From a virus, in the IMG/VR virus record IMGVR_UViG_3300032069_000013, positions 1 through 55,610 of that record: DNA of 55,610 nucleotides. One strand, written 5' to 3'. Made by a program: the position numbers and the translations under genes. Shown piece by piece: positions 6,904 through 15,015 of the stretch; position 1 is the stretch's first letter, and the number at the start of each line of letters is the position of its first letter. The notes beneath the pieces were generated by a model. It did no database searches. It was given only the letters and a program-made list of their open reading frames with translations, and was not told the origin of the DNA.

Positions 6904-8613
6904 ATGAAATACTGCATTTTTGATATAGAAACTACCGGATTAAATCCTAACAGGAAAACGGAAATTTTTGCCTATGCTTTTTATTTTCCGGAGAAAAACA
7001 ATGTAGTCATAAAGCGAAAAGATGCGGACAGGGATTTTATTCCTTATTTACAAAGTATTTTTAATGATGTTTCTATTTGTAAAGTATGTCACAATTATAA
7101 ATTTGAATATTCATTCTTGAAAAGAATTATACATATACCGAAAAAAACGATATGGCACTGTACTTTATTGATGTCTCAATTACTGGAAAATACAAAACTA
7201 TCTCATTCTTTGGATTATGTTTTTACACAATTGACAGGATCACATCAATACAATACGATTGATGAAAGAGTATCTAAGTATAAAAAGGTAGGATATGATA
7301 AAATATCCGTACCATTATTCAATGAATATCAGACAGCGGATATAATTAGAACCGAAATACTTTTCAGCATTCTTTTTCCAGAGATAAAAAAAGATTCTAT
7401 CTATAAAGTTTACGAAATGGAAATAGAGTTTGCAAAGATAATAAGTGATATGGAAGATACCGGAATTAATCTAGATAGAAATAACACTCTGCTTTTAATA
7501 GAAGACATGAAAAACAGATTTAAAAAAGTTCAGCAGGATGTATATGCGGAAACCGGACAATTTATAAATTTACATTCAGGAAAACAGATTAAAGAATTAT
7601 TGACAAAAAAATATAAGTTTCCTGTTTTGCAGCAAACTGTTAAAGGAAATATGCAGTTGAACAAAGATGTACTTTTTGAATACAAAAGAATGTTTCCTAA
7701 TTTGAAAATACTTGATCTGATAATTCAATGGCGTTCTTATAAAAACGGTATATCAACTATACAATCATATCTTGATATTTTTAATTGTTATGGTCGAGTA
7801 AATCCTATTATTAATCCTAATCAGGCGCTTACCGGAAGGCAATCTGCTCAAGACCCGAATTTACAGAATGTACAGAAACCGGAAGCTCTGAAAAATCTGT
7901 ATCCGGTAAATGCACGTCAATGTTTTTGTTGTGATGAGAATGAGTATTTATTATTCGCTGATTATAAAGGAATCGAAATCCGTTTAATGACGGAAATCAC
8001 TGGAGAGAAAATATACAAGAAAATGATAGAAAATGAGTCCGGTGATCCTCACGATTATGCTGCAAAAATTTTACTTGGGGAACGTTATAACGGGGAAAAA
8101 ATTTTGCGGGATGCTTGTAAAAATGCTCAGTTTGCCATAGCGTATGCTGCCGGAAAAAAACGTGTGGAGAAAACAGTCAATTTAAAAGATATAGATTATT
8201 ATGGATTTAAAAAGAAACTCCCGAAGATAGGTTATTTTTCCAGGAATATTATGCATAAAGCTAAAAATGGTTATGTGGAGACTTCTTTCGGAAGAAGATT
8301 GTATTTACAGACAGGAATGGAATATATGATCGGAAACCACTTGATACAATCTACGGCAGCGGATATTTTGAAACATGCCATTATCAGGATAGACAAATAT
8401 ATAAAAGATTACTGGCAAGGAAAAATGAAAATGATTATTTCAATTCATGATGAGATAATATTTGGAATGAAAAAACGGATTTTTGATGAGCACGGAAATA
8501 TTATAATCAAAGATATTTCTTTACTTATGACTACTTTCGATGAGATAAAAATTCCATTAAAAATCGAATGGAAAAAAACAGAAACCACTTGGGATAAGGC
8601 AGTAAAAATATGA
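6904..8613 (+). CDS. Family A DNA polymerase with 3'-5' exonuclease (569 aa)
   Basis: The exonuclease domain has D7 and E9 in FDIETTG, CHNYKFE, and the YQTAD (YxxxD) motif. The polymerase domain has TGRQSAQDPNLQN, motif A ADYKGIEIRLM, the O-helix-like region RDACKNAQFAIAYAAGKKR, GYVETSFGRR, STAADILKHA and motif C HDE near residue 520. All catalytic carboxylates are present; no 5'-nuclease domain. It is the replicative polymerase of a T7- or SPO1-type replisome. No clear Shine-Dalgarno is visible upstream of the ATG, which directly follows the terminator. Confidence 0.93.
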   Translation: MKYCIFDIETTGLNPNRKTEIFAYAFYFPEKNNVVIKRKDADRDFIPYLQSIFNDVSICKVCHNYKFEYSFLKRIIHIPKKTIWHCTLLMSQLLENTKLSHSLDYVFTQLTGSHQYNTIDERVSKYKKVGYDKISVPLFNEYQTADIIRTEILFSILFPEIKKDSIYKVYEMEIEFAKIISDMEDTGINLDRNNTLLLIEDMKNRFKKVQQDVYAETGQFINLHSGKQIKELLTKKYKFPVLQQTVKGNMQLNKDVLFEYKRMFPNLKILDLIIQWRSYKNGISTIQSYLDIFNCYGRVNPIINPNQALTGRQSAQDPNLQNVQKPEALKNLYPVNARQCFCCDENEYLLFADYKGIEIRLMTEITGEKIYKKMIENESGDPHDYAAKILLGERYNGEKILRDACKNAQFAIAYAAGKKRVEKTVNLKDIDYYGFKKKLPKIGYFSRNIMHKAKNGYVETSFGRRLYLQTGMEYMIGNHLIQSTAADILKHAIIRIDKYIKDYWQGKMKMIISIHDEIIFGMKKRIFDEHGNIIIKDISLLMTTFDEIKIPLKIEWKKTETTWDKAVKI

Positions 8614-8771
8614 AAAGATTGCGAAGAATTGACAGGAGAATTTTAATCAAATCAATTGTCGAAACTATGAATTTACCGAAGGGTAAAAAGACATACAATT
8701 ATTTTACTAAACACCAGCTTATTGAGCTCAATCTTAAAGTGAAAAATTATGCCAAAACTATTTCAGCATGA
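8610..8771 (+). CDS. Small basic protein (53 aa)
   Basis: ATG 8610 overlaps the polymerase stop as ATGA, and the frame ends at TGA 8769-8771, 23 nt inside the primase gene. The product is strongly basic at its N-terminus (MKRLRRIDRRILIKSIVE) and predicted helical. The coupling to the polymerase stop is the same as for several certain genes in this genome, which is the main support. Function unknown; DNA binding is possible from the charge alone. Confidence 0.5.
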   Translation: MKRLRRIDRRILIKSIVETMNLPKGKKTYNYFTKHQLIELNLKVKNYAKTISA

Positions 8772-10881
8772 AAATTTGACAATCTTCAAACAACATGGTT
8801 TTGTTCCAGTAGGTGAATTATCGGATGGAAAACATGTTCATGGTAATTGTATTTTCTGTGGTAGTTATTCACAGAAACTAAAAACATTTAAAAATTCTTT
8901 CTATGTAAATGTTGATATAAAAGCCTGGGATTGTAAAATTTGTTCTCTGGAAGGAGGATACCAGACTTTTTTAAACGAATTATATAAATTCGGAATACAG
9001 AACTTTACAGAAGAAAGAGTAAAAGTCTTATCTGAAAACCGTCAAATACCAAAAAAAATATTGAGATCGCATGGCGTAGGTTATAATCCTGTAATAGACA
9101 AATATTATGTTCCCGTATTCAATCTGAGTCATCAAATTATCGATCTTAAGATATTTGATATAAAAGCAAAAGAAAAATTCAGATATGTTTCTTCCAGCGG
9201 TGCAAAAAAATCTTTGTATTTTGGGAAGAACGTGCCGGATTTACAAAAGAAAATTTATTATCTGGTAGAAGGCGAATGGGATCGAATGGTGTTCAAATCA
9301 GTTATTGATGAATTGAAAATAAAAGCTGAAGTTTTTGGACTGCCCGGAGCACTATCTATGTGCATGGGCTGGATAGATTATTTTAGGGAAAAGGATGTAA
9401 TTGTAATTCTGGATAATGATTTTGACAGAGAAGTCAATGGAAGGCTTATCGAAGGAGCCGGTAAAAAGGGATGTAAAAAAATTTACGGTTTACTGAACGG
9501 TAATTGTAAATCAATCAAATTTCTCCACTGGGAAGAAAGTGGTAAACTGGGAAATGGTTACGATATTCGTGATTTATATATTGACAACAAGAAAGATTCA
9601 AAAAAAATTATTGAGTTTATTAATAAACATTTGTATGACTATCCGCAGGGATTCGAGGAAAAAGAACTGGAAATAATCAGAAAAGAGAATAGCAAACTTC
9701 CGATTATTTACGCTGGAAAAGGATGTACCATAGGAAAAGTTTATGAGGTTTTTAATAAATATTTAAAAATGGAAAATAACGATTTGATTGACATAGTGAC
9801 CTCTACGATAATAGCAAACCGCATGCCGGGTTCGCCAGTATGGTTATTTCTGGTCGGCGCTTCAGGCAGTGGAAAGAGTGAAGTTTCGATGTCTTTGTCA
9901 GGCCTATCTTTTGTGGAGTCCATATCTTCGCTTTCTAACCATGTGTTAATATCAGGGATGAACTATCGAAATCACCATGACCCGTCTCTAATACCGAAAC
10001 TAAATGGACGTGTTCTCAATATAAAAGATTTTACAACGATTATAGGTATGGATAAGACCTCTCAATCAGGCATTGTTACAACGCTGAGGGACGCGTTTGA
10101 CGGGCATTGTGCAAAGCCCTTTGGTAACGGTCGTATGGTACGTTATGAGTCTAAATTCGGCATTATAGCGGGTGTTACGCAGGTTATAGACCATTTCTCG
10201 GAGAATTTGTCTTCTCTGGGAGAAAGATTTATCAGATATGAGATAAAAATCGAAAAAAGTATCGCTGGAGAACAGGCTGTTTTGCTTAAAGTCATGAATA
10301 ATCTTTTTGGAGAAATCAAGGAAAAAATGAAGCTGGAATTGAAGGAAATTATGTCCGAATTTCTCAATTATCCTTTTGTCCTGACCTTTTTTCCAGAGGA
10401 GGAAGCCCGTATAAAAGTGGCTACAATAGCACAATTGACCGGACTTCTCAGAGGTTCGGTATTACGTGATGGACGCACAGGAGATATAATTTACAAGCCG
10501 ATGATCGAAAGCCCTACACGACTGACCGAGCAATTTTTAAAACTATTTATTGCTTTACATGTGATACATGGAGAGAATACGACTAATCTGAAATACCTGG
10601 ATATTCTAAGAGACGTATCTTTGAGCACGATGTCCGCTAATTATCGGGATATTATTAACGTGATTATAAACGAAGAAAAAGATATTTCATTCGAGGATAT
10701 ACAGAAAAAAATCGGATTACCTTCTCCTACCGTAAGAAAAAATATGGATAATCTTGTCATACTCGGAGCACTTGACAAGATACAATTAGATAAAGTAAAT
10801 AATTTTGGCGCGAGATATAAATATAAATTATCGAATCGTTTGAGAATATTGAATCAGAAATCCGGAGTATTTACTAAATAA
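8749..10881 (+). CDS. Primase-helicase (zinc-binding, TOPRIM, P-loop ATPase; 710 aa)
   Basis: The N-terminus has a CHC2-type zinc site (C34, C37, C62, C65). The TOPRIM domain follows with the acidic EGEWD and the DNDFD pair (about residues 180-230). The second half has Walker A GASGSGKS near residue 370 and a Walker B-like VLNIKDF. The C-terminal 70 residues resemble a winged helix (SFEDIQKKIGLPSPTVRKNMDNLVILG). It would synthesise RNA primers and may unwind DNA at the fork with the upstream polymerase. The helicase class of the ATPase part is uncertain; it is not a clear DnaB. Confidence 0.82.
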   Translation: MPKLFQHENLTIFKQHGFVPVGELSDGKHVHGNCIFCGSYSQKLKTFKNSFYVNVDIKAWDCKICSLEGGYQTFLNELYKFGIQNFTEERVKVLSENRQIPKKILRSHGVGYNPVIDKYYVPVFNLSHQIIDLKIFDIKAKEKFRYVSSSGAKKSLYFGKNVPDLQKKIYYLVEGEWDRMVFKSVIDELKIKAEVFGLPGALSMCMGWIDYFREKDVIVILDNDFDREVNGRLIEGAGKKGCKKIYGLLNGNCKSIKFLHWEESGKLGNGYDIRDLYIDNKKDSKKIIEFINKHLYDYPQGFEEKELEIIRKENSKLPIIYAGKGCTIGKVYEVFNKYLKMENNDLIDIVTSTIIANRMPGSPVWLFLVGASGSGKSEVSMSLSGLSFVESISSLSNHVLISGMNYRNHHDPSLIPKLNGRVLNIKDFTTIIGMDKTSQSGIVTTLRDAFDGHCAKPFGNGRMVRYESKFGIIAGVTQVIDHFSENLSSLGERFIRYEIKIEKSIAGEQAVLLKVMNNLFGEIKEKMKLELKEIMSEFLNYPFVLTFFPEEEARIKVATIAQLTGLLRGSVLRDGRTGDIIYKPMIESPTRLTEQFLKLFIALHVIHGENTTNLKYLDILRDVSLSTMSANYRDIINVIINEEKDISFEDIQKKIGLPSPTVRKNMDNLVILGALDKIQLDKVNNFGARYKYKLSNRLRILNQKSGVFTK

Positions 10882-10913
10882 AATTTTCCTAATTTAAACT
10901 AAAGGAGTGTTTT

Positions 10914-11237
10914 ATGAGTGTCAAAGCATTAAAATCCCAGTTAAGAGAGAAGGTAAAAGGTATATCTAATAGTGCATTAGATATACTGGCAAATTGTCTG
11001 GATGGCAAAAAACCAGTTGGTTCGGGAATGATGGATAAATTGATTCGTATCGTTTCACAGGGTATAAAAGTGGAACACATGGATCAATTAAAAGACCAAA
11101 ATGACCGTTCTTTTGCTCTTCGTCTATTACCGTATCTTCCGAAAGACAATAATGCAAGGAAGAATTATATCATGTTGTCAAATCCTTCGTTAAAACCTTT
11201 ACTGGAAGATAAACCGAGAAAGGAAAAAACGGAATAA
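10914..11237 (+). CDS. Hypothetical helical protein (107 aa)
   Basis: The AAAGGAG ribosome site and the AAACTAAAGGAGTG leader are the standard early-gene start of this phage. The protein is basic and mostly helical (KALKSQLREKVKGISNSALDILANCL...) with a proline-rich, charged C-terminus. No domain recognised. It lies between the primase-helicase and the first AGCNN repeat tract, so it is probably an early replication-associated protein. Confidence 0.7.
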   Translation: MSVKALKSQLREKVKGISNSALDILANCLDGKKPVGSGMMDKLIRIVSQGIKVEHMDQLKDQNDRSFALRLLPYLPKDNNARKNYIMLSNPSLKPLLEDKPRKEKTE

Positions 11238-11259
11238 AAAACTAAATAAATATATTCAC

Positions 11260-11317
11260 AGCAAAGCTGAGCACAGCGAAGCAAAGCTGAGCGTAGCAAA
11301 GCAAAGCATAGCAAAGC
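11260..11317 (+). repeat. AGCNN pentanucleotide repeat tract 1
   Basis: Thirteen AGC triplets occur at exact 5-nt spacing, with the two intervening bases varying (AA, TG, AC, GA, GT, AT). The tract ends AGCAATGTATCTTAAATC and is followed by the ribosome site of the gene at 11354. A second tract with the same borders is at 11934-12001. It lies in the presumed 5' untranslated region. Confidence 0.9.
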
Positions 11318-11353
11318 AATGTATCTTAAATCTTAAACTAAAGGAATAGTATT

Positions 11354-11923
11354 ATGAAAACTTCAAAGATAAATGTTACTTTACAAGGGATAGCGCCTAT
11401 ATTGTTCAATAGATTTGTGGATTACTCGAAAGAAGTCAGACCGCCGGAGCAGAAATTATATATAGATAGTCAAAATACGATTGTATTGCCGTCTCTGAAT
11501 ATAGATGCGTTTTTGTTCGGAGAGTTTCCTACCGGATGCGCGAAGACTTTCGAAGGTAAAAAGGGAAAGGATTATCTGAGGATAGGTCAAAGTCATGTTT
11601 TCGTGGAACCTGATTTGATTCCATTTACAGATGGGAAGAAGGAAATAAAATATAACGGGTTCGGTAAACAGTTGATGCTGCATGATTGGGGTTCTCCGAG
11701 AGTGAAGAATGGTTCTCTGAGCGTAAAACAGGAAAGGATTGTAAGACCTATGCTCAATCTGCCGTGGGAATTGACATTCTCTATTAATCTGATTGAGAAT
11801 AGTCTTATAAATTCAACCAAGCTGGAAAACTGGTTTACTCTGGGAGGAATCATGCTGGCTTTCGGATCATGGAGGCCGAAATATGGCAGATTTACAATAA
11901 AGAAATGGGAAGAAACTAAATAA
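11354..11923 (+). CDS. Conserved-type phage protein, possibly RAMP-like fold (189 aa)
   Basis: The N-terminus KINVTLQGIAPILFNRF and the C-terminal GGIMLAFGSWRPKYGRFTI give a beta-strand start and a glycine-rich end resembling ferredoxin-fold RAMP proteins (Cas7-like), but this is a pattern impression only. The family is otherwise unassigned. It starts with an AAAGGAA site after AGCNN tract 1 and ends just before tract 2, so it is framed by the two repeats. A role near replication or recombination is inferred from position. Confidence 0.65.
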   Translation: MKTSKINVTLQGIAPILFNRFVDYSKEVRPPEQKLYIDSQNTIVLPSLNIDAFLFGEFPTGCAKTFEGKKGKDYLRIGQSHVFVEPDLIPFTDGKKEIKYNGFGKQLMLHDWGSPRVKNGSLSVKQERIVRPMLNLPWELTFSINLIENSLINSTKLENWFTLGGIMLAFGSWRPKYGRFTIKKWEETK

Positions 11924-11933
11924 ATATATTCGC

Positions 11934-12001
11934 AGCGTAGCTTAGCCGAGCACAGCCGAGCAGAGCACAGCCAAGCGGAGCATAGCATAGCGAAGCAGAG
12001 C
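11934..12001 (+). repeat. AGCNN pentanucleotide repeat tract 2
   Basis: Fourteen AGC triplets at exact 5-nt spacing with variable intervening dinucleotides (GT, TT, CG, AC, AG, CA, GG, AT, GA). The preceding TAAATATATTC and following AGCAATGTATCTTAAATC are shared with tract 1, so the leaders were duplicated while the NN positions diverged. It precedes the ParB-like gene at 12044. Confidence 0.9.
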
Positions 12002-12043
12002 AATGTATCTTAAATCTTAAATCTTAAACTAAAGGAGTAGCAT

Positions 12044-12718
12044 ATGCTAGAAGCAAAATTAGTCAAAATGTCTGCCCTCAAACTATGGGAAAACAACCCG
12101 CGAAGGAATGAAACCAACATAGAAAAGTTAACGCACATTTTAGCAGTGCATGGTCAACGATCACCGATAATCGTTGATTTGAAGACGAATGTCATTTACA
12201 AGGGAAATGCAACGTACAAAGCGATTACCCTGTTACATGACGGAGGAATAGAAAATTTCTTGACGGAAGAAGACAAGAAATTAATAAAAGGAAACGCTTT
12301 AATATCAACTTTTCATGCCGACGTCCGTAAGGGAATGATATGGGCTTCTTTCCAGAGTTTTCCGTCTGAAGCTGCCGCGATAGCGTATGGAATTTCCGAT
12401 AATGCAGCTTCGGAATGGTCTGAATGGGACAGGGATTTATTGACAAAAATGTTATCGGCGGAGCCAGTCGAGTACAAAACTTTATCCGGATTTACTGAAA
12501 AAGAACTGGATTTTTTCAAGGAAAAATTTAAAAAACAAACTACCGAACCGGACAATAAAGACCCGAAATATAAGGTCGTAATTTCGGTACCGGATGCTAT
12601 GACTTTTGAAAGTTTTGAGGAGATTTTTAATAAAGAGGTTTCTTCAGGGTTTGTTTTGAAGTTGGACTCGAAAGAATTTTTTGAGGTTTTTAATCGAGAA
12701 AAAAAGATGAAAAGTTGA
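12044..12718 (+). CDS. ParB/sulfiredoxin-fold protein (224 aa)
   Basis: Residues about 5-75 fit the ParB/Srx N-terminal fold: LWENNPRRNETNIEKL, then HGQRSPIIVD and VIYKGNATYKAI, where the usual GhxR loop is replaced by GNATYKA. The middle segment AIAYGISDNAASEWSEWDRDLL is typical of phage ParB-like proteins that accompany DNA-modification or PP-loop genes. The C-terminal 60 residues are a separate small alpha/beta domain. Such proteins may bind or nick DNA; activity here is unproved. A second, shorter ParB-like protein is at 15719. The start has the standard AAAGGAGTAG leader. Confidence 0.72.
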   Translation: MLEAKLVKMSALKLWENNPRRNETNIEKLTHILAVHGQRSPIIVDLKTNVIYKGNATYKAITLLHDGGIENFLTEEDKKLIKGNALISTFHADVRKGMIWASFQSFPSEAAAIAYGISDNAASEWSEWDRDLLTKMLSAEPVEYKTLSGFTEKELDFFKEKFKKQTTEPDNKDPKYKVVISVPDAMTFESFEEIFNKEVSSGFVLKLDSKEFFEVFNREKKMKS

Positions 12719-12883
12719 CAAGATGTCACAAAAACCATTCTGTTTTTGGGGTAGTTTTTGATAAAAATTTTTATGATTTTTCGGTTTTAAGGGTTTTCTT
12801 GTCAAAAAGGAATTTTTAGTGTTGAATGAATGATTTTTTGTAACTAATTGAAAAGAAAAGAGATATGAGTTTACAAGAGAAAA

Positions 12884-13059
12884 ATTGCTATATTTTTGCT
12901 ATAACCGGCACCCCTGTATATATGCCTATTTTTTTTTTCTTTCATGAAAGTATATGATTTTTTTTATCATATATTATATAATTAATGATAAGAAAAAGAA
13001 AAATAGTAAATGTATAGACCATATATACAGGGGTGCCGGGTATAGCACTTTTATAGCAT
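12884..13059 (+). repeat. Quasi-palindromic element B (relative of element A)
   Basis: GCTATAACCGGCACCCC and its continuation to 12924 recur as a near-perfect inverted copy at 13021-13046. Paired GCTATA half-sites flank both sides and an A/T-only core contains ATTATATAAT. The right arm carries a roughly 12-bp insertion relative to element A. It sits in the gene-free interval 12719-13132, which otherwise holds a TGACA-AGA-TGTCA dyad at 12714-12726, A/T-rich DNA, and further TATAGCA copies at 13103-13118 just before the next gene's ribosome site. Confidence 0.75.
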
Positions 13060-13132
13060 TTTTCAGCATTTTTTAAAAAAATGTAGTATATTTAGTGTAT
13101 AACAGTTTTATAGCATTTTAAGGAGATAAAAG

Positions 13133-13411
13133 ATGGAAAAGATTAAAATAAGAATTATCGGATGTACTGATAAAAACTGGTGGTATCATGATCGAATAGG
13201 AGAAACATTTTTTACGAGTGAAGTATCCGCACTGGGAAATTGCTTTGTAAATCCTTCAGGTTTCTGCGATCTTACAATCGGTATTGTTAAACATGGTGAT
13301 TATGAAGTTGTAAAGGAAGTTGAATATACCAGGAATACTTTCTTTATGTTTAAATTCCTTTACAACTTCATAATCACTATGTACAAAAATAAAAATCACG
13401 AGATGCAGTAA
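13133..13411 (+). CDS. Small protein of the WYxDxIG type, 3' end altered (92 aa)
   Basis: The motif WWYHDRIGETFFTSE near residues 16-30 matches a small phage protein family with a WYadkIGexFxV start and a final short strand; the role of that family is unknown to me. The last 40 residues lie in a DNA inverted repeat (13292-13318 against 13355-13381, 26 of 27 bases) and look non-native. A second fragment with WYADKIGKVF follows in another frame at 13413. The ATG has an AAGGAG site. Confidence 0.6.
   Translation: MEKIKIRIIGCTDKNWWYHDRIGETFFTSEVSALGNCFVNPSGFCDLTIGIVKHGDYEVVKEVEYTRNTFFMFKFLYNFIITMYKNKNHEMQ
13292..13381 (+). repeat. 27-bp inverted repeat inside the 13133 gene
   Basis: The segment starting CATGGTGATTATGAAG at 13292 (27 nt) is repeated in reverse complement at 13355-13381 with one mismatch, separated by 36 nt. 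It can form a long hairpin. Because it lies in coding sequence and does not resemble a terminator, a replication template switch is the simplest explanation. Confidence 0.85.
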
Positions 13412-13412
13412 A

Positions 13413-13475
13413 CCTAATTATTGGTATGCCGATAAAATCGGAAAGGTTTTCGTTTATAAAGGAGGATCATGCTGA
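13413..13475 (+). pseudogene. Fragment of a second WYxDxIG gene
   Basis: In the +1 frame relative to the preceding gene, the codons after 13413 read PNYWYADKIGKVFVYKGG and stop at 13473-13475. No start codon or ribosome site precedes it. The fragment is clearly related to residues 16-30 of the upstream gene, so it is the residue of a tandem duplicate. Its end overlaps the start of the next gene. Confidence 0.6.
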
Positions 13476-13771
13476 AAAAATACGTGATTGAAATATTTGA
13501 GGGAAGACCTATAGGTATTTCATACAATGATATTACCGAGGTTTGTATCATCGGCGGAAAGTACCGTGTAAAGGAATTGATAGACCATATCCTGGAAGAT
13601 TATTTTCCGTCAATAGAAGAAGTCAATATTACGGAAAAGCAGATACAGAAAAATAAATTCCGGTATTACTTTACTATAAGCAAAAAAGATTTTTTCAGCA
13701 GTATCAAGGAATTGGAAAAAGCCGATTTTCCGGTCACGGAAGTTTACAATTTACAAGAGATAATGAGATAA
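13469..13771 (+). CDS. Hypothetical protein (100 aa)
   Basis: A strong AAAGGAGG site sits 5 nt before ATG 13469. The protein is a small alpha/beta type (MLKKYVIEIFEGRPIGISYNDI...) with several aromatic residues and no recognised motif. It belongs to a run of short genes between element B and the terminase that look like host-interaction or accessory functions. Confidence 0.65.
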   Translation: MLKKYVIEIFEGRPIGISYNDITEVCIIGGKYRVKELIDHILEDYFPSIEEVNITEKQIQKNKFRYYFTISKKDFFSSIKELEKADFPVTEVYNLQEIMR

Positions 13772-13774
13772 TAT

Positions 13775-13915
13775 ATGTTGGACAACTTCTGGTATTGGTG
13801 CATGAATCCGAGAATATTGTTTCCATTAATGATAATTCTTGTGTTATTAATGCTGATATTCTTTTCGATACTATCATTCCTTATAGGCTTTTATTCTTGT
13901 ATGCCTATTAAATAG
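13775..13915 (+). CDS. Small membrane protein (46 aa)
   Basis: After a polar start (MLDNFWYWCMNPR) the protein is one continuous hydrophobic stretch (ILFPLMIILVLLMLIFF...LIGFY), long enough for one long or two short transmembrane helices, and ends CMPIK. It begins 3 nt after the previous stop and precedes a good ribosome site for the next gene. A lysis (holin-like) or superinfection role is possible, but position among early genes argues for caution. Confidence 0.5.
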   Translation: MLDNFWYWCMNPRILFPLMIILVLLMLIFFSILSFLIGFYSCMPIK

Positions 13916-13927
13916 GAGAGCTTTTAT

Positions 13928-14146
13928 ATGCATTTTTCTATTAGTAAAGTTTTTTTGAAAAGAGAAATAATTTTACACGGGTATGTTCTTGAACTGGCAG
14001 ATAAATATTGTCCGAGATGTTTTATAAAACCGATATATCGAGAAAAGAATTATCACAATCCTTTACACTTTTGCCGAGTATGCGGATTGGAATATATCAA
14101 AGGAATTGACGTAAACAAAATGTATAATCGGATAGGAGATAACTGA
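13928..14146 (+). CDS. Zinc-ribbon protein (72 aa)
   Basis: CPRC near residue 28 and CRVC near residue 49 form a four-cysteine zinc ribbon of about 22 residues spacing. The rest is short and basic. It starts after a TAGGAG site and is followed 3 nt later by the next gene. The zinc ribbon implies nucleic-acid or protein binding; no further assignment. Confidence 0.6.
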   Translation: MHFSISKVFLKREIILHGYVLELADKYCPRCFIKPIYREKNYHNPLHFCRVCGLEYIKGIDVNKMYNRIGDN

Positions 14147-14149
14147 TTT

Positions 14150-14842
14150 GTGATCTTTTCTAAAAATTCTCTCTACGCTATGGACTTGACAATTAAAGAT
14201 CGGAATATACCGATTTTGAACAATGTGCTTTTTTGCAGAGACGGTACGGTTATCGGTCTTTGCAAAAATATGATAGCAGTTGTGGAGCCTCTTTCTCCAG
14301 AGATAAGAGATAAACTGCATTTAAAAAATACGTTTAACAAGGATGATATTTTCTTAAGCAGTGACAACGTAAAGAAGATCGTACAGTCTCTTCCGGTAGA
14401 TACGACTTTTAAAGGTTTGTTGGAGTTTTGCGATATTTTTCTTGACAAGAAGCAGGATAAGGTAATTGTCACTACGCATGATGGTACGCAGAGTACCATA
14501 AAAACCATGAATTATGTTAAAGAAGATTCGAGTTTTGTAAAGTCCATTCTGAAGGAAATTTTTGAGATACGTCAAGACCTGTGCGGAGAGTGCAGAATGA
14601 TTATAGGATTACAACGATATAGTAATTTATTAACGGTACTGAAAAAAATAATAAATGATAAAAATGATGAGATTCCGATTTGTCAAAACTGTTTTTCCAT
14701 GAATAAAAAAAGATATTTGAATTTGAAAAGTCAAATACTGAAGACCGGACAACAGGTAATCGGAATCGCCTGGATAAATGATAAGGATGTAGACGAGTAT
14801 TGGATTGAGAAAGGTTTAATAGAAAGGAGATTTGAAAAATAA
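14150..14842 (+). CDS. Hypothetical protein, N-terminal part possibly clamp-like (230 aa)
   Basis: GTG start at 14150, served by TAGGAGA at 14132. Residues 15-50 (NIPILNNVLFCRDGTVIGLCKNMIAVVEPL) resemble the first strands of a sliding-clamp domain, with a similar PILsnVL...dG pattern, but the rest is too short and divergent to be sure. The C-terminal third has CxxC (ICQNC) and a compact domain ending YWIEKGLIERRFEK. I rate the clamp relation as weak inference; function unknown. Confidence 0.6.
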   Translation: MIFSKNSLYAMDLTIKDRNIPILNNVLFCRDGTVIGLCKNMIAVVEPLSPEIRDKLHLKNTFNKDDIFLSSDNVKKIVQSLPVDTTFKGLLEFCDIFLDKKQDKVIVTTHDGTQSTIKTMNYVKEDSSFVKSILKEIFEIRQDLCGECRMIIGLQRYSNLLTVLKKIINDKNDEIPICQNCFSMNKKRYLNLKSQILKTGQQVIGIAWINDKDVDEYWIEKGLIERRFEK

Positions 14843-15015
14843 AATACCTGATATGGAATTTTATTTTGTGGTTTTGTATTAGTTTTTGGAACGTTCTTTT
14901 CGGATATATATTTAATATGAGTCCGATAGAAATAATTTTTATGTGCACGATTTGTTGTGCATTTTGCAGCATAGGAATGTTAATAGGTACCCTTTTCAGG
15001 AGGTTTGACAAATGA
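14839..15015 (+). CDS. Putative two-transmembrane small protein with non-standard start
   Basis: The frame open from 14836 to TGA 15013-15015 encodes two hydrophobic segments: LIWNFILWFCISFWNVLFGY, and after NMSP, IIFMCTICCAFCSIGMLIGT, then the basic tail LFRRFDK. The only ATG (14917) would remove the first segment. AAAGGAG at 14823-14829 is well placed for an ATA codon at 14839 that overlaps the previous stop as ATAA. The TGA overlaps the next gene's ATG. Holin-like topology, but role and start are uncertain. Confidence 0.4.
   Translation: MKYLIWNFILWFCISFWNVLFGYIFNMSPIEIIFMCTICCAFCSIGMLIGTLFRRFDK

Noticed and set aside
11260-12001. CRISPR-like array
   Set aside because: The repeats are 5-nt AGCNN units without spacers and no cas gene is present; the RAMP-like impression of the gene between them is too weak.
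12865-12957. 30-codon ORF (MSLQEKNCYIFAITG...) through the left arm of element B
   Set aside because: Lies within the inverted repeat, is not matched in element A and has a weak ribosome site.
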